Shown here: positions 52,492-62,408 of the stretch, piece after piece | Position numbering within the stretch: the stretch's first letter is position 1 | Layout of the letters: each line of letters starts with the position of its first letter | Source: Trebonia sp963836195 | GTDB taxonomy: Bacteria > Actinomycetota > Actinomycetes > Streptosporangiales > Streptosporangiaceae | DNA length: 64,000 nt | Assembly (NCBI GenBank): GCA_963836195.1 | Contig: CAWIIX010000016.1 | Location: 1 to 64,000, forward strand | Reading direction: 5' to 3' | Notes under the pieces: generated by a model | Seen by the model: the letters and a program-made list of their open reading frames with translations, nothing else | Databases searched by the model: none | What the model was told of the DNA's origin: nothing | Translations under genes and position numbers: made by a program

Positions 52492-54378
52492 GGTCGTGGT
52501 CCCCCTTCTGCGGGTCCTTTCGAGGCAGTCTGGGGGGCTGGCTCGGGCCTAGAGCGAACCATGAGGGCGAATCCGGCGAGGACGTCGCGGACCTGGCCGG
52601 GGTCGGCGCCGGTCACGGTGACGACCAGCCGTCCGTCTTCGTGCGCCGCAGTGGCGCGGGCGTCGTCGAGGCCCGCCCCGGCCAGCGCCTCGGTCACCGC
52701 GCGGGCCGCGGCGTCTGCGGCCAGCGCGGGCTTGAACTGCTTGCCCACCGCCGTGACCGGGATCGCGTCGACCGGGTGGATGTGCTTGGGCCGGGCGGCG
52801 GGCTCGCCGATCGCGGCGGCGGCCCACCCGAGCAGCTCGGCCTCGTCGAACTGGCCGGGTCCGGCGGGCACGACGTAGGCCACCGGAACCTCGCCGGAGT
52901 GCCGGTCTGGGCGGCCCACGGCGGCTGCGTTGCGGACGGCGGGATGGCGCAGCAGCGCTTCCTCGATCACCCGCGGGTCGATGTTGTGGCCGCCGCGGAT
53001 GATGAGGTCCTTGGCCCGGCCGGTGAGGTACACGAAGCCGTTGGCGTCGACACTGCCGAGATCGCCGGTGTTCAGCCAGCCGTCGCAGACGATGCCTTCC
53101 CGGCTCACCCGGGGGCCGCCGAGGGCCGGATCGGTGACGTCAGCCGGCGAACACGGCGGGCCCGCCGATCGCGAGCACGCCGGTCTGGCCGGGGGCGCAG
53201 TCCGCCCAGCACCCGTCGTCGCCGATCCGGACGGCTTTGACCTGCTGTCCGGGCAGGGCGCGGCCGACCGACCCGGGCCGTTCCTCGCCCGGCCGGGTCC
53301 ACGTGCTCGCGCAGGTCGCCTCGGTAAGGCCGTAGCCCTCCAGCAGCCGCCGACCGGTATGGCGGGCGAATGCCTCGCGCACTGATGACGGCAGTGGCGA
53401 CGCGCCCACGATCGGCGCCCGCAGCGAGCCGATGTCGGCGTCGACCGGGACCTGCGCCAGGGCACCGTAGATGGTGGGAACGGCGGACATCGCCGCGATC
53501 CGGTAGTGCTCGATGAGCTTCCAGAACCGGGCGAACAGGGTCTTGTCGCGGTCGCCGGCCGGGCCCGGCCATACCACCCGGCCGCCGCTGAACATCGGCG
53601 CGATGCCGGTAACCAGCAGGGCGTTGACGTGGAACAGCGGCAGACCGCCGAGCACCCCCTCCCCCGGAGCCAGCGCGCTGCACTGCGCGATCCCCCAGCC
53701 GCAGGCGAGCTGGCTGGCATGGGTGTGCGCGGCGACCTTCGGCGCGCCCGTGGTCCCGCCGGTGGGCACGAACGCCGCGATATCCCCCGCGGTCGGCAGG
53801 TCCGCGCAGGCCAGGTGGCCGGAAGGCTGCCCGGCGATCATCTCGTCCAGGTAGGCGACGACGGGCCCGCGGCCGTCCAGGTCACCGGTGCCGCCCAGGG
53901 GGGGCGGTACGCCGTGCGCGTCGTCGGGCCGCAGCGCAAGGATCGCGGTCATCCCGGCCTGGCGGGCCACGTCGAGCAGGCGCCCCCACAGCTGCGGGTC
54001 CAGCTCCGGTCCGGCTGCGACGAGCACCCGTGATCCCGTCCGGCGGATCAGCTCGGCGATCCGGTCGCCGCTGAGCGCGGGATTAACCGGGGCGGCGATC
54101 CCGGCGGCCTGCGCAGCCAAGGTGGCGGCGTACAGCATCGAGGTATTGACGCTGCTGAGCGTCACCGCGTCCGGGCGCCGCACCCCCAGGGCCGTCAGCG
54201 CGTTGGCGATCCGCGTCACCGTGCCGGCCAGCTCGGCGTAGGTCCAGGCCACGCACCGGGTGTGATCGGCCGGGTCCGGGATCCACTGAGTGGCCACACC
54301 GTCCGGCCAGGCGCTGGCGGCGTCCAGCAGCAGCTGGTAGGTCGACTCCGGCTTTGGCAGGATCTGGGGCGCGGTCAT
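52488..54378 (-). pseudogene. AMP-dependent acyl-CoA synthetase, frameshifted
   Basis: From ATG 54378 (TAPQILPKPESTYQLL). Adenylate-forming motifs are clear: AAFVPTGGTTGAPKVAAHTH (P-loop-like A3), EGYGLTEATCAST (A5), then after a shift WLNTGDLGSVDANGFVYLTGRAKDLIIRGGHNIDP (A7-A8) and VTAVGKQFKPAL with the catalytic Lys (A10). A single extra base near 53142 (FAGY read as FAG-stop) breaks the frame; corrected length would be about 630 aa. It should activate a pathway acid to its CoA thioester. The 5' end overlaps the FAH gene stop by 4 nt and the 3' end overlaps the monooxygenase start by 4 nt. Confidence 0.9.
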
Positions 54379-55343
54379 GATGTCTTCCCTACGACGGTGT
54401 TGCGCTGGGTGCCGAGATCGAGTTGCCCGTCGGGCGAGCCGATGGTGGCGGTGACGACGTCGCCGTCCTTTAGGTAGCGGGGGTTGGCAGCCTCCCGGCC
54501 GAAGAACAGCCTCCACCTGGTGGCCGGGGGCAGCAGCCCGGCGAGCAGCCCGGCGAGCTTGGCCGGCGCCTTGAGCGCGGTGCCGCCAGGCGTGCCAGTC
54601 AGCAGCAGGTCACCCGGGGCCATCGGCTGGAACCGGGACAGCAGAGTCAGCGCCCGCGCCGGACCGACGATCATGTCCGCCGCGGTGCTGTCCTGGCGCA
54701 CCTCGCCGTTAACCCGCAGGGTCAGTTGCAGCGAGCTCAGCCGGGCCAGGTCGGCGGCGTCCACGAGGGTCAGCCACGGCCCCAGCGGGGTGAAGGTCGG
54801 ATACGACTTCGCCTCGTAGAACTGGGTCTTGGTGAGCTGGATCTGCCGGGCGCTGACGTCGTTGGCGACTACGAGCGCGGCGACACAGCCGGCCAGGCCG
54901 TCGTCAGTCACCGTGGTGCCGACCGGCAGGTCCGCTCCGATGACCAGGCCGAGTTCGATCTCGTAGTCGAGGAAACCGACCCCGTCGGGGCGAATGATGT
55001 CCCCGGTCGGCCCGGTGATGGAATGGGAGGCCTTGCGGAAGAAGGCCGGCGGAACCGCGCCCGGGTCAAGCCCGGAGTCGGTGGCGTGCGAGCGGTAGTT
55101 CACCATCTGCGCGATGATGCGGGCGGGGGCGGTCACCGGGCTGAGCAGGTGCAGGGACTCCGCGGGAACCGCATCCTGCGGTGCCGTGATCGCGGCGGCC
55201 TGCGCGGCTTCGATGGCCGCAGCCAGGGATCCTCGGTCAGCGAGCAGTTGGCCAGTCGCGTCGGCGGCTAGGCCCAGTCGGATCAGTCCCGCCGGCGTCA
55301 CCGCCCACCAGCCGTCCGCGGTGCGGGCCAGGCGGGCGGTCAT
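54375..55343 (-). CDS. Fumarylacetoacetate-hydrolase (FAH) family protein
   Basis: 322 aa. NYRSHATDSGL and the metal-ligand sequence FLDYEIELGLVIGADLP (ExE) are typical, as are VVANDVSARQIQLTKTQFYEAKSYPTFTPLGPWL (an Asp and a Lys) and LLTGTPGGTALKAP. FAH-family enzymes cleave C-C or C-X bonds of 2,4-dioxo acids or decarboxylate ring-cleavage products. This one fits the hydratase/hydrolase step after extradiol cleavage. Both gene ends overlap their neighbours by 4 nt, so translation is coupled. Confidence 0.92.
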   Translation of the reverse strand: MTARLARTADGWWAVTPAGLIRLGLAADATGQLLADRGSLAAAIEAAQAAAITAPQDAVPAESLHLLSPVTAPARIIAQMVNYRSHATDSGLDPGAVPPAFFRKASHSITGPTGDIIRPDGVGFLDYEIELGLVIGADLPVGTTVTDDGLAGCVAALVVANDVSARQIQLTKTQFYEAKSYPTFTPLGPWLTLVDAADLARLSSLQLTLRVNGEVRQDSTAADMIVGPARALTLLSRFQPMAPGDLLLTGTPGGTALKAPAKLAGLLAGLLPPATRWRLFFGREAANPRYLKDGDVVTATIGSPDGQLDLGTQRNTVVGKTS

Positions 55344-56495
55344 GAGCTCATCGCCTTGATCAGGCCGCGCAGCGCGGGCAGGTCAATCTCGTTGCCCTGG
55401 TCGCGTAGGGCCTTGATCGCCGCGACGACCACGCCGGGATCGCGGGTGCCGGTGAACTCGGCCGTCGCCCGCGGGCCCCACTGGGCCAGGCCGCTGACCG
55501 ACAGCGGCGCCCAGCCGGGTTCGGCCGAGGAGTCGAACACGTCGCCGTCAGCGTAGTGCTCGAACATCAACTTGTCCGGGTCGCGCCAGTAGTCGAAGAT
55601 CTGGCTGCCCTGGATGTGCCGGCCCAGGCCCCAGGCGTGCCGGTAACCGCGCTCGCGCAGGTACTGGCCGCTGGCCGCGACCTCGTCCAGGTCGGTCAGC
55701 TGATAGGCCGAGTGCACGTACTCGGTCTGCGGCTGCAGGAGCATGGCCAGGGTGTGGTGGTCGGCCGGGACGCTGCCCAGATCGCAGCGGATGAAGGCCA
55801 TCGCCGGGCCGCGGTCGCGCTGCCCGTCCAGGTACAGGAAGTCGCTGACGATCAGCCCGAGGGTGTCCAGGTACCAGTCCAGGGCCGCGGCGAACCGGGC
55901 GGTGCCTAGCACTACATGTCCCAGCCGCTCGATCTCAGCCGGGTGCCGGGCCGGCCGCTGGGTGGCGTTGACGCGAGCCGGCTCTGGCCCGAAGTTCAGC
56001 GGCAGCGGGGCGCGCTCGGGCAGCAAGGGCAGCTCCGGGACGCCGTACACCACCCGCACCGGGAACCCGCTAGGGTCGCGCAGCGGCGACGGCGGCGCCG
56101 CCCCGGTGCGCATTGACGGTTCCGCCGGCGCTGCGGGCCAGCCGGTCCAGGTCGTCCCGGGCGGCTGCCTGGAAGGCGGCTCCGGCAAAGCGTGATCTGG
56201 GACCACGGCGAACTATCAGGCATGCGGCGCCCGCTTGCCGGCCGCGCAGCACCAGCGTCTCGGCCGTCTGCTCGGCGACGGCGAAGCCGAAGTCGGCCAG
56301 GAACCGCCGGGCGCGGTCCAGATCCGGCTTCTCGAACTCCAGCCAGGCCAGGCCGGCCACCTTGACCAGGGGATTCTTCGGCCGTCCGGGATGCTCGCCG
56401 GGGCGCGCTCCGGTCTGGCTGTGCAGTGAGCGGTGCGGATCCTGAGTCTTTTCCGAGTGACCCGGGGCCCCCGTCCGGCTGTCTTGTCGCGTCAT
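55340..56495 (-). pseudogene. Extradiol-type VOC dioxygenase, frameshifted
   Basis: From ATG 56495, with GGAGGG upstream. The N-terminal VOC module (PLVKVAGLAWLEFEKPDLDRARRFLADFGFAV) is followed near 56112 by a frame change. Reading resumes at PPSPLRDPSGFPVRVVYGVPELPLL. The C-terminal module carries the iron ligands: His in RLGHVVLGTARF, His in ADHHTLAMLLQ and Glu in LMFEHYADGD. This is the 2-His-1-carboxylate set of type I extradiol dioxygenases. The corrected length is about 385 aa. It is the first gene of the operon, and its stop overlaps the FAH start by 4 nt. Confidence 0.87.
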
Positions 56496-56549
56496 GGTCC
56501 CTCCTACGCTTCTCCAAATTAATGCTATGTTTGATCAGTGTTGTTATGA

Positions 56550-56578
56550 AGTATCAGCTATGATTAGTCGATCGTCAA
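56550..56578 (-). promoter_or_regulatory. Promoter of the aromatic-catabolism operon
   Basis: On the minus strand TTGACG (56578-56573), a 17-bp spacer and GATACT (56555-56550) lie about 55 bp before the ATG at 56495, in the only AT-rich segment nearby. No regulator gene is adjacent. A palindrome was not evident. Confidence 0.6.
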
Positions 56579-56791
56579 GACTGGTCACAGATAGATGCCG
56601 CAGGCGCCGGTTGCGTGCGCCGACGGGAACCGCCTGGCCCGGAGATGATCCGGGTTCTCGGAGTCCAGCCAGCTGGCCCGGCCGCCTCGGCCAGCCGCCT
56701 CCTTGCCACCGGTCGACTGCACGGGGGCGAGACCAAGCGCGCAGCCGGTTGCCAACCGGTCAGCCGGGCACCCGGTGCTAATGTCCAATAG

Positions 56792-58064
56792 GTGGCGGCA
56801 AGGACACAGCCCGCCTCATCCGGGGGAGGCGGGCAGACCACACCCAGCCTCGGTGCGCATCCGGCTCGCGAGCAAAGCGTCGCGGCCGGCAAGGCGGCTC
56901 GTCAGGTGGCTCCGCTGGAGTTCCACCAGGACTTTTCCGCCGCAGCGTCCAGGGACCCGACAAGGCTGCTCCTCGGCCAGGCCGAGTCCCGCGTGCCGGA
57001 GCTGGTTCCGGTCCGCTACGGGCGGATGCTGGTGTCGCCGTTCGCGTATTACCGGGGTGCCGCGCTGCCGATGGCTGCCGACCTGGCCGGCATGAGGTCC
57101 TCAGGGCTGCGGGTGCAGTTGTGCGGTGATGCTCACCTGTCGAACTTCGGTGCCTTTGCCTCACCGGAACGGCGGCTGGTCTTCGACCATCCTGGACGTC
57201 TGGTACGCCCGCTTCGACGTCGAAGAGGCCCTTGCCCGGCTCAAATCTGACCTGCCGAAGAAGGCGGTGCGCCAGACCAGGGCTCAGATGGCCAAGGCGC
57301 GCACGCGGGACAGCACGCAGGCGCTGGCGAAACTGACGACCGTCAAGGACGGGCGGCGCCAGATCATCAGCGACCCGCCGCTGATCGTCCCGATCGAAGA
57401 GCTGGCCGCCGGCCTTGACGTCAACGCTGTCTACAGGTTTCTCCGCACTCTCTTCACCGGGTACACGCTCACTTTGCCGGCCTACCAGCGCCGACTGGCC
57501 GAGCGATTCACCTTGACCGGCGCGGCCCGCAAGGTCGTCGGCGTAGGCAGCGTCGGCACCGAGACGTGGATCTTGCTCATGGAACCCGACGACGGCTTCG
57601 AGCCGCTGCTGCTGCAGGCCAAGCAAGCCCAGCCCTCGGTGCTAGCCGACTACGCCGGCCAGAGCGAATACCACAATCAGGGCGAACGTGTCGTCGCCGG
57701 CCAGCATCTGATGCAAGCCGTCAGCGACATCTTCCTCGGCTGGCAGACCGCCGCCCCTCCCGGCCGCCGCGCCGCCGATTACTACCTCCGCCAACTGCGC
57801 GACTGGAAATACTCAGCCGAGATCCAAGACATGAATGCGGCGGCGATGACCGGCTACGGCCGCATGTGCGGTTGGACGCTCGCTCGCGCCCACGCCCGCA
57901 CCGGCGACCGGATCGCGATCGCCGCCTACCTCGGGGGCTCAGACAGGTTCGACCAGGCTATAGCCCGGTTCGGCGAGACCTATGCCGACCAGACCGCACG
58001 CGACCACGCGGCACTAGCCGACGCAGTCGCCTCCAGGCGCGTGCAAGCCCAGATGGGCGTCTGA
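56792..58064 (+). pseudogene. DUF2252 protein with internal deletion
   Basis: GTG at 56792 is the likely start. VPELVPVRYGRMLVSPFAYYRGAALPMAADLAG and VQLCGDAHLSNFGAFASPERRLVFD form the N-terminal part. In intact DUF2252 proteins this is followed by an ND(F/W)D metal-site motif, LPGPWEWDVKRLA and about 40 further residues. Here it jumps, with a frame change near 57190, straight to LDVWYARFDVEEALARL. The C-terminus (VGVGSVGTETWILLMEPDDGFEPLLLQAKQAQPSVL to QDMNAAAMTGYGRMCGWTLARAHART; landmarks) is normal. The deletion removes the central conserved motif, so the protein is almost certainly dead. Confidence 0.85.
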
Positions 58065-58688
58065 GCGGGGGAACGTCTTGTCGGAGACGTTTGGGCAGAA
58101 CGCCGACTCGCGTTCTTCTTTCGACTCCGTCGAGAAGGACGCGAGGAACAGCGCGAGCGTGACCATGCCCATGGGTCCGGGTCTCGGCGAGTCCACTGGC
58201 CTCGTCCGCTTAGCTGACCACGCCGAGGGTGCCGCCCGCGTCGGCAGGCGACCAAGGCGAGCCCGACTGTGAGCCGACGCGTGGGGATCGGCCGCCCGGC
58301 GGCCGGTGTTCCCTTCCCTGCCGCAGGTGCATCACCGCGTTGAACAGCCTCAGCAGGATCAGCAGGCCGGAGCCGGGCTCCCTGAGCTGGCAGATGCTGC
58401 CGACGCCTGACGCAAGCAGCCCGATTCTCCATCGGGTCGCGGTAATGGCGAAGGAGCGCGCGTGCCGGCGGGACTTGGCCTTACCCCGCGGCGAGTTCGT
58501 TGAGTCCGAACCGCAGGGCCCCCGCGGCGGCCCAGTCGAGCTTAGGCCGCGCCGCCCGTCTCCCCTTCAGAGTCGAGGGCCTGGCCGGCGCTGAGCGCAT
58601 GCCACGCGAGGCGCCCGTCGGCGGCCGTCGGGCCCTCAGCGCATCGTCACTCCTGACTGTAGGCCTGGTCATCAGAAATGGATTTGGC
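58065..58688. other. Intergenic region, no supportable gene
   Basis: Short frames appear on both strands. The minus-strand one at 58014-58196 has a hydrophobic start (MGMVTLALFLASF), but no RBS or family. I list the stretch as non-coding. Confidence 0.4.
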
Positions 58689-58725
58689 AATCAATCTTGT
58701 AATCATTCATCAGTGATGATTACAA
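58689..58725. promoter_or_regulatory. Operator-like inverted repeat upstream of hdeD-like gene
   Basis: TTGTAATCAT (58697-58706) and ATGATTACAA (58716-58725) are exact complements around a 9-nt centre, and TCATCA-G-TGATGA is nested inside. The 12-mer AATCAATCTTGT at 58689-58700 recurs at 59654-59665 upstream of the TetR gene, suggesting one regulator acts at both. Confidence 0.65.
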
Positions 58726-58803
58726 TGACACCAGAGGCTGATCCCTGGCGGAGCCAAGGACTCCGGTGTACAGGGCAGCGAAGCAAGCGGAAGGAACGCC
58801 GTC

Positions 58804-59415
58804 ATGTTCAAGTCACCAAGTACGTCCCTGCTCGTGCGGGGCATCGTGGCCATCGCGGTCGGGATCATCGCGCTGGCCTGGCCGCAGGTCACGGTGCTGG
58901 CGCTGGTCATCTTGTTCGCCGTCTACGCGTTCATGGCCTCCGGCCTGGAGGCCGCGCGAGGGTTCAGCAGCGCCAAGGCGGGGCCGACGTTCGGGCACCT
59001 GCTGCTCGGGCTGGTCGACCTGGGCGCCGGGATGGTCGCGCTGGTATGGCCGGGGCCGACCGCGCTCGTGCTGGTGCTGATCGTGGGCACTTGGGCGGTC
59101 ATCGCCGGCCTAGTCGAGATCGCCGTCGCCTTCCAGGTCGGCGAGCAGGCCGGGGCGCGAGTCATGTTCATTCTGGGCGGGCTGGTCTCGCTCGCGTTCG
59201 GCGCGGTGCTGTGCGCCCACCCGGGCGTCGGCGCGATTACCCTGGCGCTGCTGTTCGGCCTGTTCAACCTGGTATACGGCACCTGGGCGCTGATGCGCGG
59301 CATCGAAGTGCGCCGCACCTCCAAGACCCCGCGCTCCCGGGTCAAGGAAGCCGAGTCGGCCCACGTCAAGCCCGGCCTGGTGCACAGCTCATTCGGGCGG
59401 CCGACTCACCAGTGA
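58804..59415 (+). CDS. HdeD-family (DUF308) membrane protein
   Basis: 203 aa from ATG 58804, preceded by GGAAGGA. Six hydrophobic segments alternate with short loops (LVRGIVAIAVGIIALAWPQVTV, LALVILFAVYAFMASGLEAA, LLLGLVDLGAGMVALVWPGPTA, LVLVLIVGTWAVIAGLVEIA and so on), as in HdeD, which in E. coli supports acid resistance. The actinomycete role is unknown. The last 40 residues are a charged cytoplasmic tail. A conspicuous inverted repeat lies upstream. A TetR gene follows about 385 bp downstream. Confidence 0.87.
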   Translation: MFKSPSTSLLVRGIVAIAVGIIALAWPQVTVLALVILFAVYAFMASGLEAARGFSSAKAGPTFGHLLLGLVDLGAGMVALVWPGPTALVLVLIVGTWAVIAGLVEIAVAFQVGEQAGARVMFILGGLVSLAFGAVLCAHPGVGAITLALLFGLFNLVYGTWALMRGIEVRRTSKTPRSRVKEAESAHVKPGLVHSSFGRPTHQ

Positions 59416-59653
59416 AATCGGCTGAGGACGGAACCAGGAGTCGCGCGAAGGAGAGCGCGCTGATGGGAGGACCTGGCGGTGGCTGCTGGCCGTGGCGCTA
59501 CCGCTGGTCCTCGCTTCTTGACCGGGGGGCGAGTCGCACCCGAAAGCGATGGCTTCCTAGGTGAGTTTCCGGTCGAATGTCCGGCGGTCTCCCGCGAATA
59601 GGGATCACCGCGGCCCACTGCCTGCAGCCACGGGCAGTAGGCCTGTCATATAG

Positions 59654-59674
59654 AATCAATCTTGTGACAATCTA
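59654..59674. promoter_or_regulatory. Second copy of the shared motif, upstream of TetR gene
   Basis: AATCAATCTTGT (59654-59665) is identical to 58689-58700. The following TTGTGACAA is a short palindrome. The site is about 130 bp before the TetR start (59801). It is a candidate autoregulatory site. Confidence 0.5.
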
Positions 59675-59800
59675 TCATTACTGAGATCGATGCGTGGAGC
59701 GGGAGCCCGGGCAAGGATCAGCAAGCGTCGGCCACGGGTTAGCTATGACTAGGAAGCGCGGTCGCCAATGCGACGGGCGCGGCGGGTAGGAGATGCAGTG

Positions 59801-60466
59801 ATGGCAGAGCCGACATCGGAAGTCACGGCGCCGAACGCACCGCGGGCTTCGCGGCTGGACCGGCGCAAGGCCCGCACCCGGCAGGCCCTCATCGACGCCG
59901 CGGTGCGCCTGATCGCCGAGGGCCGCGGGGACCGGGCGAGCATCCAGGAGATCACCGACGCGGCCGACATCGGCTTCGGGTCGTTCTACAACCACTTCGA
60001 CAGCAAGGAGCAGCTGTTCCAGACCGCCTCCGAAGAGGTGCTGGAACGCTGGGGGCAGATGATCGACCGCGCCACCGCCGGTATCGCCGACCCGGCGGAG
60101 CGGTTCGCCGTGGGGATGCGGATCTCCGGGCGGCTCGGCTGGACCCATCCCGACATCGCCGGGTTCCTCACCGGCGCCGGCCTGGACGCCCTGGACATCC
60201 CGGTCGGCCTGGCACCTCGCGCCCTGCGGGACATCGAGGCGGGACAGGCCGCGGGCCGGTTCACCGTTCCTGATGCCGGGATCGCGCTGAGCGCCGTGGC
60301 CGGCGGCCTGCTCGGGCTGCTGCGGATATGCCAGCGCCACCCCGAAGGCGTCGACGAAGCGTCCGTTGATCAGCTCGCCGAGGCCGAGTTGCGCCTGCTG
60401 GGCGTCCCCGCCCCTGAAGCCGCCCGCCTCGTCGCCCCTCCACTCCCCTCCATTGAGGCCTGGTGA
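59801..60466 (+). CDS. TetR/AcrR-family regulator
   Basis: 221 aa from ATG 59801, with GTAGGAGA upstream; the in-frame ATG at 59768 has no RBS. The HTH spans about residues 24-70 (RKARTRQALIDAAVRLIAEGRGDRASIQEITDAADIGFGSFYNHF; landmarks, recognition helix GFGSFYNHF). The C-terminal domain is helical (GLAPRALRDIEAGQAAGRFT, ALSAVAGGLLGLLRIC) and typical of ligand-binding TetR proteins. It shares an upstream 12-mer with the HdeD-like gene, so it probably controls that gene and itself. Confidence 0.9.
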   Translation: MAEPTSEVTAPNAPRASRLDRRKARTRQALIDAAVRLIAEGRGDRASIQEITDAADIGFGSFYNHFDSKEQLFQTASEEVLERWGQMIDRATAGIADPAERFAVGMRISGRLGWTHPDIAGFLTGAGLDALDIPVGLAPRALRDIEAGQAAGRFTVPDAGIALSAVAGGLLGLLRICQRHPEGVDEASVDQLAEAELRLLGVPAPEAARLVAPPLPSIEAW

Positions 60467-60749
60467 CAAGTCGGGACGCTGCCATCAGCCGCGCGCCCGT
60501 CAGCAGCCCCGAGTGGCATGGACCTCGCTCCCACCGATGACGCGAAGGAGCCGAGTGCACCTGTTCCCAAGTGCGCCAGGAATTGGCGTTCTTGCGTACT
60601 CCTTGCTTTGCGGCCGACCTTGGGCCAGCACAAGAGCCGAAGCCATCAGCGTCCGGGACGAGCGGCACTGTCGATTCGGCCGGGCCTGGATTGTAGTGTG
60701 GGGTCTCTAACGTTCAGCAATCACCTCCTCACGGAGAGGAGTCAGACAG

Positions 60750-61409
60750 ATGGGCAAGACCAAGGATGTCCGTACGGCGGTCGAAGCCGAGCTCGGCTTC
60801 GACCCGCTGGTCGACTCCGCGGATATCAAAGTCATGAACATGCGCGGAGACGTGACACTCGCCGGCACGGTGCCGAGCTACCCGCAGTATGTGGAGGCGG
60901 CGGCCGCCGCGAGGAGGGTCGCCGGGGTGAGCGGGGTGCACAACAACCTGATGGTGGTGCTCCCGGACAGGGACTACCGCGATGAGGTGCAGCTGATCAC
61001 CGCGGCCAACAACGCGCTCGCCCAGAACATCACCGTGCCCGATGGGGTGGAGGCGGTCGCGGCCGATGGCAACATCATCCTGACCGGGACCGTGTCCTAT
61101 CTCACCGAGCGCGCTGCCGCCGAGGCGGCCGTCTCCGGCCTGGTCGGCGTCCGCAACGTGGAGAACGACATCGACATCAGCTACGTCATCGATGCCGTCG
61201 ACGTCGACCTGCACGTTCAGGAGGCGCTGGACCGCTCCGCGCTGGTACCCGACGACAGCGACGTGAAATCAGCCACCAAGGACAATGTGATCACGCTGAC
61301 CGGCCACGTCCATACCTGGGCCGAACACGACGCCGTGGTCGGCACCGCGTGGATGGCCCTGGGGGTCCTCGACGTTCGCGACGAACTCCAGATCACCAGC
61401 TCTGGGTAG
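60750..61409 (+). CDS. Three-BON-domain protein
   Basis: 219 aa with GAGAGGAG before the ATG. Three consecutive BON domains, each about 65 residues, are recognised by the repeated strand pattern: VMNMRGDVTLAGTVPSYPQYVEA, AVAADGNIILTGTVSYLTERAAAE and SATKDNVITLTGHVHTWAEHDAV (each begins at the G-x-V-x-L-x-G-x-V core). There is no signal peptide, although BON domains usually act at membranes. It may bind phospholipid or stabilise another protein under osmotic or stress conditions. It stands alone. Confidence 0.92.
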   Translation: MGKTKDVRTAVEAELGFDPLVDSADIKVMNMRGDVTLAGTVPSYPQYVEAAAAARRVAGVSGVHNNLMVVLPDRDYRDEVQLITAANNALAQNITVPDGVEAVAADGNIILTGTVSYLTERAAAEAAVSGLVGVRNVENDIDISYVIDAVDVDLHVQEALDRSALVPDDSDVKSATKDNVITLTGHVHTWAEHDAVVGTAWMALGVLDVRDELQITSSG

Positions 61410-61601
61410 CGCCGGCCGGGCCCTGGCCGGGCGCGGTAGCACGTGATGACGTTGCCGGGCGGCCTCGTTCGGAAGGGGTACGTCAGAGGCTGTCTGTCCT
61501 GCCGGGGTACGGCGGCCCTGCTGGCGCATGCTGGGACTGGATGTCCTGAGCCCGTACGCGAGGGCGCAGGCCCTGCCGTTCGTAGGGAAGATCCGGCAGA
61601 T

Positions 61602-62300
61602 TTAGCCGAACAGGCCGGAGATGAGGTTGACCGAGCCCGCGACGATGACCACGCCGAACACATAGGACAAGAGGGCGTGAGCGAGCGCGGTGTTGCGGAC
61701 CCGGGGGTTGCGCAGGGTCGTGTCAGACACCTGGTAGCACATGCCGATAGTGAACGCCACGTAGGCGAAGTCGCGGTAGCTGGGATGCTGCTGGTCGTCT
61801 TCGGTGCCGAACGCGATGCCGACTGGCTTGGACCGGAAGTATTGGTCTGCGTAGCGCAGGGTGAAGACGGTATTGATCACGGTCCACGACAACACGACGG
61901 TCAGCACGGCGACGCCGATCAGCCCTACCCGCGGTGCACCGTTTTCCCTCCCCGCTAGGTGCAGCGCGTACCCGGCCCCCAGAAGGCTAGCGACGCTAGC
62001 CCCGACCAGCAGCACCCTGGCAGCGCCTTCTGTCTCGTCTTCGCGGGCAGCCAGCACCGGCGCGAGTGCGCTGTCGGCCCGGATGATGATCGGCCAGATG
62101 GTCAGGAGGATGGCGAGCGCGGTAACGTTCCAGCCCGCGACCAGTGCCAGCCCCCACGTCACGAACGGCAGGACGACAACGGTGACGATCAGCCCGGCGA
62201 TGAACACCACGATCGCACGCCGCATGGCGGGGGCATGCCAGCCAAGCCACCGGTGGTACAAGGTGGTTCCGGGGACGCCAGTCATAGTCTGAGTTTTCAT
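61602..62300 (-). CDS. DUF1345 membrane protein
   Basis: About 232 aa from ATG 62300 (MKTQTMTGVPG); ATG 62282 is possible. Four to six membrane segments are seen: AIVVFIAGLIVTVVVLPFVTWGL, ALAILLTIWPIIIRADSA, VLLVGASVASLLGAGYALHL, VGLIGVAVLTVVLSWTVINTVFTLRYA and FGVVIVAGSVNLISGLF. The motif LRYADQYFR with YRDFAYVAFTIGMCYQVSDT is diagnostic of DUF1345. Function is unknown. It is solitary. Confidence 0.9.
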   Translation of the reverse strand: MKTQTMTGVPGTTLYHRWLGWHAPAMRRAIVVFIAGLIVTVVVLPFVTWGLALVAGWNVTALAILLTIWPIIIRADSALAPVLAAREDETEGAARVLLVGASVASLLGAGYALHLAGRENGAPRVGLIGVAVLTVVLSWTVINTVFTLRYADQYFRSKPVGIAFGTEDDQQHPSYRDFAYVAFTIGMCYQVSDTTLRNPRVRNTALAHALLSYVFGVVIVAGSVNLISGLFG

Positions 62301-62408
62301 AGGTAGCGGTCTCGGCCGTTCCATCTGGCCGGGCCAGTCCTGACACGGCGCAGAGTCCGAGAGCCGACCGCCGTTCGCCGGGCCGCGTCAGCTACCTACG
62401 CTTGTCGC

